From Bacteroidota bacterium (GTDB lineage Bacteria > Bacteroidota > Bacteroidia > Chitinophagales > Chitinophagaceae), in contig JAEWKK010000014.1 in the NCBI GenBank assembly GCA_023386045.1, positions 19,169 to 83,168 of the forward strand: 64,000 nt of DNA, in the 5' to 3' direction. Below the pieces are notes generated by a model. The model did not search any database, was not told the DNA's origin, and saw only the letters and a list, made by a program, of their open reading frames with translations. Shown in pieces: positions 54,321 through 63,873 of this stretch. A program made the position numbers and the translations under genes. The first letter of the stretch is position 1. Each line of letters starts with the position of its first letter.

Positions 54321-54683
54321 TTTCTTGTGGGTTTTATTCTATCTAATTTCATTTACAAAAAGCAAAATCGGAGCGTGCAAATGCGGCAATTTGGATGGCT
54401 GAATACGGCAGATTTTATACTGATACTATGCAGAAAAAATATTGGCCATCCACCTGACCATAATCAGGTTTGTCTCAAATAAAAATCAGTAATAATAATG
54501 CAATGGCTATCTTATTTTGTTTTTTTAAAAGAGAAAATACTTTCATAGTATTTTCTGAATGATCCATATTCTTCATGCAAGCACTTATCTGAACGATTAT
54601 TCTGTAATTAGTTCCTACCCTTCTGAATTTTCCGGTCCAATAACTTCAGAACCATAGTATTCATTCTTTTTAAAAATAGTTTT
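54321..54683. other. Intergenic region, no gene seen
   Basis: About 360 AT-rich bases between the divergent DHFR-like and multicopper oxidase genes. No coding frame, RNA gene or strong hairpin was recognised, and there is no exact TAnnTTTG at useful distance from either start. Confidence 0.55.
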
Positions 54684-56675
54684 ATGAAATCATTTTTACT
54701 ATTTGCAAAATTATTGTTTGTTGGTGTGGGTTTTTCATTGCAGGCTCAAACGCTGCTCAATCCCAAATTACAACCAAAGTTTATAAATCCACTTCCTATT
54801 CCATCAGTGATTGATGCACGCAATGGAGGCAATTATACAATTGATGTTACTCAGTTTCAACAAAATCTGGGACTGGTCAACCCGGTAACTGGACAATCGT
54901 TGATGACTACAGTTTGGGGATACAATGGCAGTTATCCCGGGCCAACTCTTCTTACACGTAAGGGATTTCCAATTGAAGTATTGTGGAGGAATAAGTTAAC
55001 AACAGGCAACCAAGTCTTGCCACATTTATTACCTATTGATCCTTCCATTCACTGGGCATTAAGTAACAGGGCTGATTTTGCATCATTAGGCATTCCAATA
55101 GTAACTCACTTACATGGTGGGCACACTGAAGATGCGAGCGATGGATTACCCGAGGCCTGGTTCACACCCGACTTTACACTCAAAGGAAACGGGTTTGTTA
55201 AAGAAACATATCACTACTCAAATGACCAGGAAGCAGCAACCATCTGGTACCATGATCATGCCCTGGGTATTACACGTCTTAATGTGTATGCTGGTTTAGC
55301 CGGTTATTACCTTATTACAGATGAAAACGAAATAGCATTGCAAAGCAGCCATAAAATTCCTTCCTCACCTTATGACATCGGCCTTGCTATTCAGGACAGA
55401 ATGTTCACAGAGGCAGGACAACTTTTTTATCCCACTATGTCTCAAGCTTCGGGTGCGGAAAATAATAGTCTGATGCCAGAAATGTTCGGAGATTTTATAC
55501 TAGTGAATGGAAAAGCCTGGCCCATATTAGAAGTAGAGCCAAGAGCTTATCGATTTCGTATTCTTAATGGCTCCGATTCACGATTTTATAATCTTGACCT
55601 ATCCAACGGAATCAATTTTGTGCAGATTGGAACCGACAATGGATTGCTGCCTGCCCCACTTCATATGAATAAACTCCTAATTGCCCCTGGAGAAAGAAGA
55701 GATGTTGTGATTGATTTTTCTGATCCGAGGCTCGTGGGAAAAATGATCATAATGGGCAACAATGCCAAAACACCTTTCCCTAAAGGTTCTAATCCAGACC
55801 CACAAACCACAGGTCAGATAATGGCATTTAAGGTGACCAAACCTCTTGATACAAATATTCCTATGACTACCCTGCCAGCAAGCTTGCGTGCGCCTATCCA
55901 GCCATTGCAAACTACATTATCACCACGCAAATTAATTTTGTTTGAAGGGCAGGATGAAATGGGAAGACTGCAGGCCTTACTTGGTACGGTAGATCAAGGT
56001 GCTAAAAAATGGCACGATCCTATTACAGAAATAATACAACAAAACAATGTAGAGATTTGGGAAATCCATAATCTCACTGCTGACGCCCATCCCATCCATT
56101 TACATATGGTGACTATGCAATTAATCAACCGTCAGAAATTTAGTGCGAATGTGGATATGGAAACAGGTAAACCAGTAAACATTCGCCTGTTAGGACAACC
56201 ACGAGGTCCGGATCCAGGTGAAGCAGGTTGGAAAGATACTTACATCAGTTATCCTGGCGAAGTTTTACGGGTGATTGCCAAATTTGATCTTGCAGGTACC
56301 TATGTTTGGCATTGTCATATCCTTTCTCATGAAGACCATGAAATGATGCGGCCTTATAAAGTTGAACCAATGGAAAGTAAGACACCAAAGAATAATATAC
56401 TAGCTGAGGAGGATCCTGAAATTGATTTTAAAGCTATTCCCAATCCATTCAACAAACAGTTCACCTTACAATTTAAGGTACAGGAAGAATCTGATCTATC
56501 GATCAATATTTATGATAGCAAAGGAGCACTTGTCCTGACGATGAACCGGGAAAATCTTAAACCTGGATTACAACAGGTGCAGATAAATGGTGAAAATTGG
56601 AGCAATGGCATTTATTTCTGTCAAATCACAATTGGAAACAAACAGGTCTTCAGAAAAATGATATTAAACAAATGA
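54684..56675 (+). CDS. Multicopper oxidase with T9SS C-terminal sorting domain
   Basis: 663 residues: signal peptide (1-22), cupredoxin domains, and all four copper motifs: THLHGGH (141-147), WYHDHALG (188-195), AHPIHLHM (about 466-473) and WHCHILSHEDHEMM (about 541-554) with the type 1 Cys and Met. The last ~80 residues form a type A sorting domain (AIPNPFNKQFTLQF, WSNGIYFCQITIG, KMILNK). The enzyme is probably secreted by T9SS and surface bound. It resembles CotA/bilirubin-oxidase-type laccases; the substrate could be Cu, Mn or phenols. Confidence 0.93.
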   Translation: MKSFLLFAKLLFVGVGFSLQAQTLLNPKLQPKFINPLPIPSVIDARNGGNYTIDVTQFQQNLGLVNPVTGQSLMTTVWGYNGSYPGPTLLTRKGFPIEVLWRNKLTTGNQVLPHLLPIDPSIHWALSNRADFASLGIPIVTHLHGGHTEDASDGLPEAWFTPDFTLKGNGFVKETYHYSNDQEAATIWYHDHALGITRLNVYAGLAGYYLITDENEIALQSSHKIPSSPYDIGLAIQDRMFTEAGQLFYPTMSQASGAENNSLMPEMFGDFILVNGKAWPILEVEPRAYRFRILNGSDSRFYNLDLSNGINFVQIGTDNGLLPAPLHMNKLLIAPGERRDVVIDFSDPRLVGKMIIMGNNAKTPFPKGSNPDPQTTGQIMAFKVTKPLDTNIPMTTLPASLRAPIQPLQTTLSPRKLILFEGQDEMGRLQALLGTVDQGAKKWHDPITEIIQQNNVEIWEIHNLTADAHPIHLHMVTMQLINRQKFSANVDMETGKPVNIRLLGQPRGPDPGEAGWKDTYISYPGEVLRVIAKFDLAGTYVWHCHILSHEDHEMMRPYKVEPMESKTPKNNILAEEDPEIDFKAIPNPFNKQFTLQFKVQEESDLSINIYDSKGALVLTMNRENLKPGLQQVQINGENWSNGIYFCQITIGNKQVFRKMILNK

Positions 56676-56803
56676 TTGAAACATTTTTAATTTCTGATTT
56701 TTCTCGAAAGGGGATAATGAAATATAAACAATGAAGTTCAAAGCAATTGAACTGACATATCATTTAGAAAACAGGATAAATTTGGCCAAACCTGATCTTG
56801 AAG

Positions 56804-57277
56804 TTATTTTTTGCCCTTACCTGCTGATTTTAGATTACGTTCATAAATCTCTATCCATTCCTGTGGAGTTATTTTAGAAACCAGTTCGCCTATAAGTTCA
56901 TATGGAATGTCTTCTGGTTTTTTGTAGCGTAAACAGCTTTTTCCCATATCCAGTTTTTTAGGAGATGCTTTGGCATGGGCCTCTGTAAACCACTTCAACA
57001 ATTTTGGATCAGCATAGATACCCATGTGGTAGATAGCAATAAAATTTTTCTGTGAAGCAAATCCTATAAATGGAAGGGGCAATTTTGGATCACAATGATA
57101 ACCTGCAGGATATAAACTATGCGGCACTACATAGCCGGCCATGCCATAACCCATCCCTTCCTGAAAACCTTTTGGAATATTCTTTTTGATTACTTTTCTT
57201 AATTCGGCAACTGCTTTCTTCCTGTCTTCTGGAAGTTGATCTATGTACTGATCAACAGTAGTAGCTGTGGATTGCAT
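56804..57277 (-). CDS. DUF1801 family protein, copy 1
   Basis: 157 residues: TVDQYIDQLPEDRKKAVAEL, KGFQEGMGYGMAGYVVP, FIAIYHMGIYADPKLLKWF and GKSCLRYKKPEDIPYELI, all standard DUF1801/YdhG-type signatures. Function unknown. A shorter relative is at 58586-59008. Confidence 0.9.
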   Translation of the reverse strand: MQSTATTVDQYIDQLPEDRKKAVAELRKVIKKNIPKGFQEGMGYGMAGYVVPHSLYPAGYHCDPKLPLPFIGFASQKNFIAIYHMGIYADPKLLKWFTEAHAKASPKKLDMGKSCLRYKKPEDIPYELIGELVSKITPQEWIEIYERNLKSAGKGKK

Positions 57278-57322
57278 GAAATATTTTTAGGGAGGCAAAT
57301 TACAAAAAGCTGAAAGAAAGGA

Positions 57323-57901
57323 CTAAGACTTCTTTAAACGAGTTAATGGAGGTCCAATGTGCTCAAAACCATGAGCTTTTCTTGCCTCATCTTTTTCTTT
57401 CTCTGTCATTTTTGCCACGGTGCCATCATTTACCAGATTAAACCAGGCTTCCATTTTTCCTGCTGGCTGGAAGAGCATAATCAGTTTGCTTTCCGCTTCA
57501 CCCAATTTTGCAAATGTATGAGGAACACCCCTTGGACCAAAAACACAATCGCCAGCTTTTGCATGATAGATCTCATCGCCTACTTTTACCAAATATTCAC
57601 CCGAGATGATGTACCACCACTCATCCTGATCATAATGATAATGTAAAGGTGGACCGCCTTCTTTCAGTCTTGTTGAATCAAAAATATACAGGTCACCATC
57701 AGTATCAGTGGTAGATACTTTGCAGTAAAACTTATCACCTTCAAAAAGAGACAATGGCTTTTCAAATCTGTCTTTCCCATTAGCCACCATCACTCCTTTT
57801 TTCAATCTTTCATTAGAGATAGAATTTGCTTTCATTTTAAAGGGAGTTCCAATCAGGCCCGTTATTCCAAGGCAGAATTTCAAAAAAGAACCGCGTTTCA
57901 T
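57323..57901 (-). CDS. Exported cupin-domain protein
   Basis: 192 residues. The N terminus (MKRGSFLKFCLGITGLIGTP) is a possible signal. The cupin barrel has HYHYDQDEWWYIISGEYLVK (metal ligands H, H, E) and the second motif FGPRGVPHTF. It resembles quercetin-dioxygenase-type cupins. The gene has its own promoter element. Confidence 0.88.
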   Translation of the reverse strand: MKRGSFLKFCLGITGLIGTPFKMKANSISNERLKKGVMVANGKDRFEKPLSLFEGDKFYCKVSTTDTDGDLYIFDSTRLKEGGPPLHYHYDQDEWWYIISGEYLVKVGDEIYHAKAGDCVFGPRGVPHTFAKLGEAESKLIMLFQPAGKMEAWFNLVNDGTVAKMTEKEKDEARKAHGFEHIGPPLTRLKKS

Positions 57902-57940
57902 AAAACTGGTTTAAATATGGAATAGAAAAAGCAAGCTTAT

Positions 57941-57948
57941 CAAAGTTA
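57941..57948 (-). promoter_or_regulatory. Putative promoter -7 element (TAACTTTG) of cupin gene
   Basis: An exact TAnnTTTG match on the minus strand, 39 bases before the cupin start. Confidence 0.6.
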
Positions 57949-58069
57949 CAAATTAGCCTGAGGAAATAAAGCGCAAGCAAACCAGCGTGGAAAGATGAAC
58001 TTCAGTGCAACCATTTTATCTTACAAAGAATAAATACTGCTATTTTAGCAACCCAATTTAAAATAACAA

Positions 58070-58531
58070 ATGAAATCTTATATCAAGTTACTAGCCTTAA
58101 TTGGTTTGATTTCCTGCAATAATGGACAAACAACAACCGCCAATACAGACGCCCAAATTCAGGGTAAAGAATCAGGTTCAGAAATCAAACATTTCAAAGG
58201 AGCCATATCAAATGGAATGAAAGGTGATTCGCTCAGTTTCGATCTCTCCGCTGACGGAAAGAAAATAAGCAACCTGACTTTTAATGGCTGGTGGAGATGC
58301 AGCGGCAAACTGGAAAGACAAGTTGCAGCAGGACCAGAAGGTTCTTATGAGGTAATTGATGGAAAGGTGGACGGTCATATTTCCGAACCGCCTAACGGTG
58401 GATCAACATCATGGAGATTTGATTTGAAAGCCTCTATTGATGGCAACAAGGCTAATGGAACTTTCCGTATGAATATTAATAACCTGGGTTGCGACTCTTA
58501 TTTATTAAAATTCGAAGCCACTGCACTTTAG
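58070..58531 (+). CDS. Hypothetical lipoprotein
   Basis: 153 residues. Signal peptide with lipobox LISC (C16), a Thr/Gln-rich linker, then a beta-rich domain (KKISNLTFNGWWRCSGKLER, DLKASIDGNKANGTFRMNIN, LGCDSYLLKFEA) with two cysteines that may form a disulfide. No family recognised. Confidence 0.75.
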   Translation: MKSYIKLLALIGLISCNNGQTTTANTDAQIQGKESGSEIKHFKGAISNGMKGDSLSFDLSADGKKISNLTFNGWWRCSGKLERQVAAGPEGSYEVIDGKVDGHISEPPNGGSTSWRFDLKASIDGNKANGTFRMNINNLGCDSYLLKFEATAL

Positions 58532-58585
58532 TGATTGTTACTGGATACCTGGTTTCTAACTGTAAAGCAAATGCAGCTAGCACCC

Positions 58586-59008
58586 CTAGGATCTTCGAAT
58601 CACATCGACTATTGCGGCTTTAAGAATTTCAATATTTATATCAGTGAGTCTTTTGAACCTGATGCAATAGCCGGTTACACTCGCCTTACCTATTTTTTGA
58701 CCATAGGTTTTAGAAAGGTAGGTCTTGTCATCAATACCAAGCAGATAGACAGAGATTCCGGTGGTGTTTGCACTAAGGCCCACCTGATAAAACTCCCTGG
58801 TATTTCCATCCGCGTATTTAATGGTTTGAAGTCCGTATCCTATGTTAGGATTGGAAACAGTTTTGTTTTCGCTGTTTTTCCCATCCAGAAACCACAATCT
58901 GGAGCCCGGCAAGATTTGCTGAATGGTTTGATGCAAATCCTTCAGGTCATTTTGTTTGGATTCCGGTTGGCTTAATATATAATCCTGTATCTGGGTTTTG
59001 ACGTTCAT
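58586..59008 (-). CDS. DUF1801-like protein, copy 2
   Basis: 140 residues. QIQDYILSQPESKQNDLKDL, YGLQTIKYADGNTREFYQVG, SKTYGQKIGKASVTGYCIRF and the closing LKAAIVDVIRR follow the DUF1801 layout. It lies convergent to the lipoprotein gene at 58070. Confidence 0.85.
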   Translation of the reverse strand: MNVKTQIQDYILSQPESKQNDLKDLHQTIQQILPGSRLWFLDGKNSENKTVSNPNIGYGLQTIKYADGNTREFYQVGLSANTTGISVYLLGIDDKTYLSKTYGQKIGKASVTGYCIRFKRLTDINIEILKAAIVDVIRRS

Positions 59009-59141
59009 AAAAGAATGATTTATGCCAGCTTAAAAGAATAGTATTCTGAATTGAGGATTTTTATGAGAAATGCCAATTGAATACAAAATATCAAGCTTTG
59101 CTTCAGCCCTGTTATACTATACCCCAATTTGAGTGAAAGAT

Positions 59142-59720
59142 TTACTGAGCCTGCCCGTCTACCGTGTAGTTTAATTCAATGACGCCGTTGGAAAATTGAT
59201 GCGTCCCCAATAGCTTAAGTTTGATTTTGTCTTTGATATCAGTAAATAAAGGAATACCGTGGCCAAGTATGATAGGATTCACAAACAGCCAGTAGCCATC
59301 AATTAAATTTTGTTGAATCAGAGAATGTGTTGCTGAAGGACTACCAAAAAGAAGGATATCATTACCTGACATCCGTTTGATTTCATTGATCCTTTCCTGA
59401 AGATGATCACTAATGATGGTTGTCTGGGGTAAATCAATGCCCTTCATGGTTTGTGATAAAACAAATTTTTGAACCTGGCCATACCACCTGGAATGTTCAA
59501 TATCGTGCTTGGATGCATTAGGCTTAGCCCCGGCGGTTGGCCAGTAATTTTCCATCATTTGATAAGTTACACGCCCATACATTGCAGTATCTCCCTTGCT
59601 GATTCTCTGACCAACATAATTAAAAAGCTCATCATCCACTATTATCCAGTTCATTTCTCCATTTGGTCCTGCCACAAAACCATCAAGTGAGATGTGCATG
59701 AATGATATGATTTTTCCCAT
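59142..59720 (-). CDS. Dihydrofolate reductase-like (RibD C-terminal fold) protein, copy 2
   Basis: 192 residues from MGKIISFMHISLDGFVAGPN; the upstream in-frame stretch to 59816 is AT-rich leader. Contains TAMYGRVTYQMMENYWPTAG, DILLFGSPSATHSLIQQNLI and NPIILGHGIPLF. Paralogue of 53727-54320, about 5.4 kb away. Confidence 0.9.
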   Translation of the reverse strand: MGKIISFMHISLDGFVAGPNGEMNWIIVDDELFNYVGQRISKGDTAMYGRVTYQMMENYWPTAGAKPNASKHDIEHSRWYGQVQKFVLSQTMKGIDLPQTTIISDHLQERINEIKRMSGNDILLFGSPSATHSLIQQNLIDGYWLFVNPIILGHGIPLFTDIKDKIKLKLLGTHQFSNGVIELNYTVDGQAQ

Positions 59721-60016
59721 TTTATCAGTTATTTGCTTTAAGTAGCAAATTAGGTTTATTAAATAGTAAAGTGAGCGTGTGTTTGCGACGAATTTCAGGT
59801 GCATTTGCGGCAACATAATTCCTCAGTTTGAATAATTACCCATTTTAGCTAACCACGAAAGCGAAATGTATTAACCCCGACAAAGTATAACAAGACGAGG
59901 ATTACCTGAACAGCCAACAGAAAGCCCGGGTAGGATTTCAATACAGTTTATCACCCCATAGGGTAATTCACACTACCTGATTATGCAATATATTTACCCA
60001 CTCATAAAACTGCTGT

Positions 60017-61186
60017 ATGCACATCCGTATTCTTCTTGTTTTTATAACAACTCTTTTACTACCTCTTTTCATTTTTGCACAAAACGACAGCCTAACAAAT
60101 TATGTCAACAGGTTGAAACAGTCAAAGGCCACTGGTGGCAGTGAAACTGCCTTTCTAAGCATCGGTTCTGATTTTTTGTATGCACAGGAGTATTTTGAAG
60201 CTGGCAATTTTAGTTCTGCCGAATATTCCTTTATGTCCATCGTACGAAAAGATAAAGAACATCCCTATGCAAATTACCAACTGGCTGTTTCTCTTTTAAA
60301 ACAGAACGATCCCTATAAAGCAAGACAGGCGCAGGAATACCTGGCAAAAGCATTTAGTAAGGTTCCTTCGTTGAAAGACAGATACAAACAAGATATACCC
60401 GCAGCGTCTCATCACCAGCCTGACAATCAAACTCCTGAAAACATTCCGGTTAAAAACATTACCAAGGACAGTTCTTCAATTGTACAAGGCGCCACAGGAT
60501 TGGATTCCTATATCGACCGTATCAAATATTCAAGGGCCACCGGCGGGAAAGAAACGCAAATGCTTTCAGCAGGCCTTGAAGCTTTTTATGGCATAGAGTA
60601 TTTTGAAGCTGGCAATTATAGAAGTGCCGAAACAAGTTTCAGTCTCTCCCTGGCAAAAGAACCAGACAATCCATATGTGAACTACCTGAAAGCTGTGTCC
60701 CTTGCTGCCCAGGGCAAAAACAATCAAGCCAGGCCTTTCCTGGCCAAAGCTGTTGCCGGTGATAAAAGCCTTGAGGAACGTTTTAAAAAGGATGCAGCTA
60801 CTGCAGCAAGTTCCTGGAAGAAATCTCAGCAGGCAAAAGAAGTAAAGGCTAATCCTGTAACAACCATAAAATATGGTGGCAAACTGGTGTATGGAAATTA
60901 TACCTGCCACCAGTCGGTGTGGAATGGCCCGAATGCAAGTCCAGCTTACAGCTATAAATATCATGGATACTTCCAGCTTCGTAAGGATGGAACCTACCGA
61001 TGGCTTGATAATGGTGCAACTGGTCGTTACAGTTATGATGAAAAAACCGGCAATATCATTTGGCTTTCCGGGTATTTTAAAACAGCTCCTCCCAAGACCA
61101 GTTTATACAGGGCCGATCCAAAAGTCCCGCAGGTTACAGTAAGTTTTTCGGATTCATACAGGTGGGAATGCGGTTGCAAGAAGTGA
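60017..61186 (+). CDS. Exported tandem-duplicated TPR-like protein
   Basis: 389 residues: signal peptide (1-21), then two roughly 100-residue copies of one unit (about 26-125 and 160-258). Each starts with a YVNRLKQSKATGGSET / YIDRIKYSRATGGKET block and continues with a TPR-like helix pair (EYFEAGNFSSAEYSF / EYFEAGNYRSAETSF). The C-terminal ~110 residues (GGKLVYGNYTCHQSVWNGPN, FQLRKDGTYRWLDNGATGRY) form a separate beta domain ending ECGCKK. No sorting domain; function unknown. Confidence 0.85.
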   Translation: MHIRILLVFITTLLLPLFIFAQNDSLTNYVNRLKQSKATGGSETAFLSIGSDFLYAQEYFEAGNFSSAEYSFMSIVRKDKEHPYANYQLAVSLLKQNDPYKARQAQEYLAKAFSKVPSLKDRYKQDIPAASHHQPDNQTPENIPVKNITKDSSSIVQGATGLDSYIDRIKYSRATGGKETQMLSAGLEAFYGIEYFEAGNYRSAETSFSLSLAKEPDNPYVNYLKAVSLAAQGKNNQARPFLAKAVAGDKSLEERFKKDAATAASSWKKSQQAKEVKANPVTTIKYGGKLVYGNYTCHQSVWNGPNASPAYSYKYHGYFQLRKDGTYRWLDNGATGRYSYDEKTGNIIWLSGYFKTAPPKTSLYRADPKVPQVTVSFSDSYRWECGCKK

Positions 61187-61223
61187 TTCCAGTAAGTCAA
61201 TGACAGGGGCTCGTAGTTACGAT

Positions 61224-61772
61224 TTATAATGCTTTTATGTCACTCGCAACCAGCGTCAGATCATTATTCAATTGATGCCCGCCGCTTATGATTTCACAGT
61301 AGGATGCTTTAGGAAGCTTATTCTTATATTGATGAAAATGTGAGATCGGCACTTCTGTATCATCACGACAATGGTAGAAGAAAATGGGAATTGCATCAGG
61401 TAATTTGTCGGCAAAATCCTGCTTTAATTTTAGACCTGCCTGCCACTTTTCATTTCCGCTCCAAAACGGTGTAGAAAGAAGAAAAATAGCTTCAACGTTT
61501 TTATAGTTATCGTTTTCAGAGAAATACTTTAAAATCATTGATGCGCCAAAGGAATGTCCAACCAGAATAAATTCCTGGTTCATACGATTTATTATTTCTT
61601 CGATTTGTTTTATCCAGCCAAAGTCTGCAGAACTTTCATCCGGACCGATCTCAGGATAGTCAACATGATATTCATTTCCCAAATTTTTCTTTAAAGAAAG
61701 AACCAATGCTTCATCTTCCCGGTATCCGTTTTTGCCGCCGCCTTGTATAAATAGGACCTGCCTGACTTTCAT
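61224..61772 (-). CDS. Alpha/beta hydrolase (RBBP9/YdeN-like)
   Basis: 182 residues from MKVRQVLFIQGGGKNGYRED (an ATG at 61784 is also in frame). Nucleophile elbow GHSFGAS, acid in HCRDDTEVP, and catalytic His in ISGGHQLN. The small size and missing cap fit RBBP9-type serine hydrolases. Convergent with the TPR gene. Confidence 0.88.
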   Translation of the reverse strand: MKVRQVLFIQGGGKNGYREDEALVLSLKKNLGNEYHVDYPEIGPDESSADFGWIKQIEEIINRMNQEFILVGHSFGASMILKYFSENDNYKNVEAIFLLSTPFWSGNEKWQAGLKLKQDFADKLPDAIPIFFYHCRDDTEVPISHFHQYKNKLPKASYCEIISGGHQLNNDLTLVASDIKAL

Positions 61773-61867
61773 TGTTATTATCAAAGATTAATCAACTGCT
61801 TTTTTGGAGGTGCTGATTACAATTAATACTAAGGCTGGACGGTCTGGAATAAGGCAACTTTTCGCCT

Positions 61868-62767
61868 TCATTTGTTTTCAGGTCTTTTGTCAAGAAATTT
61901 TTCAATCAAGGGAACTACAAGGTCGCTTTCTTTATAGTCAGGTGCGATGGTTGTGATTTCGCCAATGTATTGCCCGTGAACACCGGGAATTATTGCTAAC
62001 TCAGAGTTTGCGATTTGCCTGTGCAATTCGATAGCATGTTCCGGAGTAATAATGTCTTTATCGCCAATAATGATTAATGTTGGCGCTTTGATAGATTTTA
62101 TTTGATCATCTTGAATGTCTTTGAATTGAATCATTCGCTTTACATCCCTGTCATGCATGACCTGTAAACCATTCGTGTCCTGCGCTACTTTTTTGTAACC
62201 TTCTTTAAGTTGGTCAGGCATATTATCAAGGTTCGCATTTTTCATAAAATCCCAAAACCAGTCTGGAACACCATTACGCTTGGCAAGTGCTGAACCTAAG
62301 ATGATCTTGTCAACAAATTCAGGATGTCGAATCGCGATTTGCAAAGTAGTAGTCCCGCCGTTACTAAAACCCAAAAAGTCAGCTTTATTGATGTTTATGT
62401 TTTTGAGAAAAGTAGCAATATCATCGGCATCCTGTTCAAAACTCAGTTCAGCATTCCGGTCATTTGTCCTACCATGAGATTGAAGTTCAACAGCAATTAC
62501 CTGCCGGTTTTTAGCAAGGAGGGGAATTATTTTTTCAAAATTTGTTTGAATAGTAGAACCACCTCCGTGAATTAAAATTATAGGTTTGCCTTTCCCGTAA
62601 ATTTCATAATACATTTTTAGTCCATTCACTTCCGAATAGCCAGTTTTAAAAAAATCAGGGTCCTCGTTTGAAATTGCCATCGAATCCTTTGCTTTATTTT
62701 TAATAGGCTGGTTGCACGATAAGATCATAAATGTCATCAACGTTAAATAAATGATTGAGTATTTCAT
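61868..62767 (-). CDS. Alpha/beta hydrolase lipoprotein
   Basis: 299 residues. Lipoprotein signal with C18 (TFMILSCNQP), oxyanion HG motif (IILIHGGGS), nucleophile elbow GFSNGGTT, acid in IIGDKDIITPEH, and His in IPGVHGQY. Membrane-tethered, possibly periplasmic, hydrolase; the substrate is unknown. It lies 95 bases upstream of the RBBP9-like gene on the same strand. Confidence 0.9.
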   Translation of the reverse strand: MKYSIIYLTLMTFMILSCNQPIKNKAKDSMAISNEDPDFFKTGYSEVNGLKMYYEIYGKGKPIILIHGGGSTIQTNFEKIIPLLAKNRQVIAVELQSHGRTNDRNAELSFEQDADDIATFLKNININKADFLGFSNGGTTTLQIAIRHPEFVDKIILGSALAKRNGVPDWFWDFMKNANLDNMPDQLKEGYKKVAQDTNGLQVMHDRDVKRMIQFKDIQDDQIKSIKAPTLIIIGDKDIITPEHAIELHRQIANSELAIIPGVHGQYIGEITTIAPDYKESDLVVPLIEKFLDKRPENK

Positions 62768-62961
62768 TTTCTGATATTACATTCAGCTGCCAGGTTACAT
62801 ATTTAATTTGTCGATTGATTAAGGCTATTAAGTAGATTATAAATCCAAAATCATGGAAACCTGTCCTATAGCTTACTTTGCATTTAGCCAATTCATGTAC
62901 AGTTTTAGTATTCTTCTTGGTATCTAAAACCATAGGCTTCTTACCTAATAACTACCAAAGC

Positions 62962-63426
62962 TTATTTCAGTTCTGAAAGTATCAGTTTTTTTTGATTCAA
63001 GGTATTCTTCATGGCTTTCTCTCGTACATTAGGGTCATTGCTATGTATTAAATCAAAATATTCAATTGGTACAACCTGCCATGATAATCCATATTTATCT
63101 TTACACCATCCGCAAGAACCTTCTTCACCACCATTTTTAGTAAGAGCCTCCCAATAATAATCAGTTTCAGCCTGGTCTTTCGTATTGATTACAAAAGAAA
63201 CTGCTTCATTAAATTTAAACAGTGGGCCGGCAGCCAATATACTAAACTCCATTCCTGCAATTTCAATTATAGCTGTTTCAATACCTGCATCATTTCCACT
63301 TTCATCACTATTGAACCTGCGGAAATCTTTCAGTTTACCGTCCTTAAAAATCGACAGGTAGTAGTCTGCTACGGCTTTGGCATCTTTCTCAACCCACAAA
63401 TAGGGTGTAATTTTTTGTTTTATCAT
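62962..63426 (-). CDS. VOC-family PhnB/3-demethylubiquinone-methyltransferase-like protein
   Basis: 154 residues: KITPYLWVEKDAKAVADYYL, FSILAAGPLFKFNEAVSFVI and GSCGWCKDKYGLSWQVVPIE are the standard signatures of the PhnB-like VOC family. No signal peptide. No catalytic role established for most members. Confidence 0.92.
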   Translation of the reverse strand: MIKQKITPYLWVEKDAKAVADYYLSIFKDGKLKDFRRFNSDESGNDAGIETAIIEIAGMEFSILAAGPLFKFNEAVSFVINTKDQAETDYYWEALTKNGGEEGSCGWCKDKYGLSWQVVPIEYFDLIHSNDPNVREKAMKNTLNQKKLILSELK

Positions 63427-63605
63427 ACCAATGGCTAATAATTATTTATCAATTTTAGAGACTAGTAAACTTCGCAATGGATGAAGCTTTCAGAAGTACA
63501 GTATTTTTTGCCCTGTCATTGAATTAAAGATATAAACAATAGAATTCCAAAACCTGGAATCAATTTTACCCTCGGAGGAATGATAACCTTAGGTTTGGCA
63601 TTCAT

Positions 63606-63860
63606 TTACTTTTTCCTCGCAATGAATATGATGTCTTTCGTTGAATTCGCAACTGGCACCGGCGACAGTCTATAAATGATTTCAATGGTTTCAAAATTGT
63701 TTTTTATCATTTCATTTTGCAGGTATTCCTCATCGTAATAATAAACACAAGATTGATCTCCCGTGCTTACAGTTACAAAACCAGAATCATTATACTTACC
63801 ATTGATTGTGCTAAAGTAAAAAATTCCGCCTGGCTCTAAAAGGGCTTGAACTACTCCCAT
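63606..63860 (-). pseudogene. C-terminal fragment of a SAM-dependent methyltransferase, cut by an IS
   Basis: The 84 residues begin VVQALLEPGGIFYFSTINGK, the post-motif III part of class I methyltransferases, and end with DIIFIARKK. The N-terminal half with the SAM-binding motif I is missing. Immediately upstream (63874 onward) is an IS3-type transposase end. The simplest reading is an IS insertion that removed or separated the 5' half; the rest may lie beyond the window. Confidence 0.75.
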
Positions 63861-63873
63861 TTTCTGGTATATT

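Noticed and set aside
62700..62933. Small frame (77 codons) upstream of and overlapping the alpha/beta hydrolase lipoprotein gene
   Set aside because: It overlaps the start region of a better supported gene in another frame and shows no domain or signal.
63540..63665. Plus-strand membrane-protein-like stretch (GGMITLGLAFIYFFLAMN)
   Set aside because: No start codon or upstream frame, and its second half overlaps the well-supported methyltransferase fragment on the minus strand.
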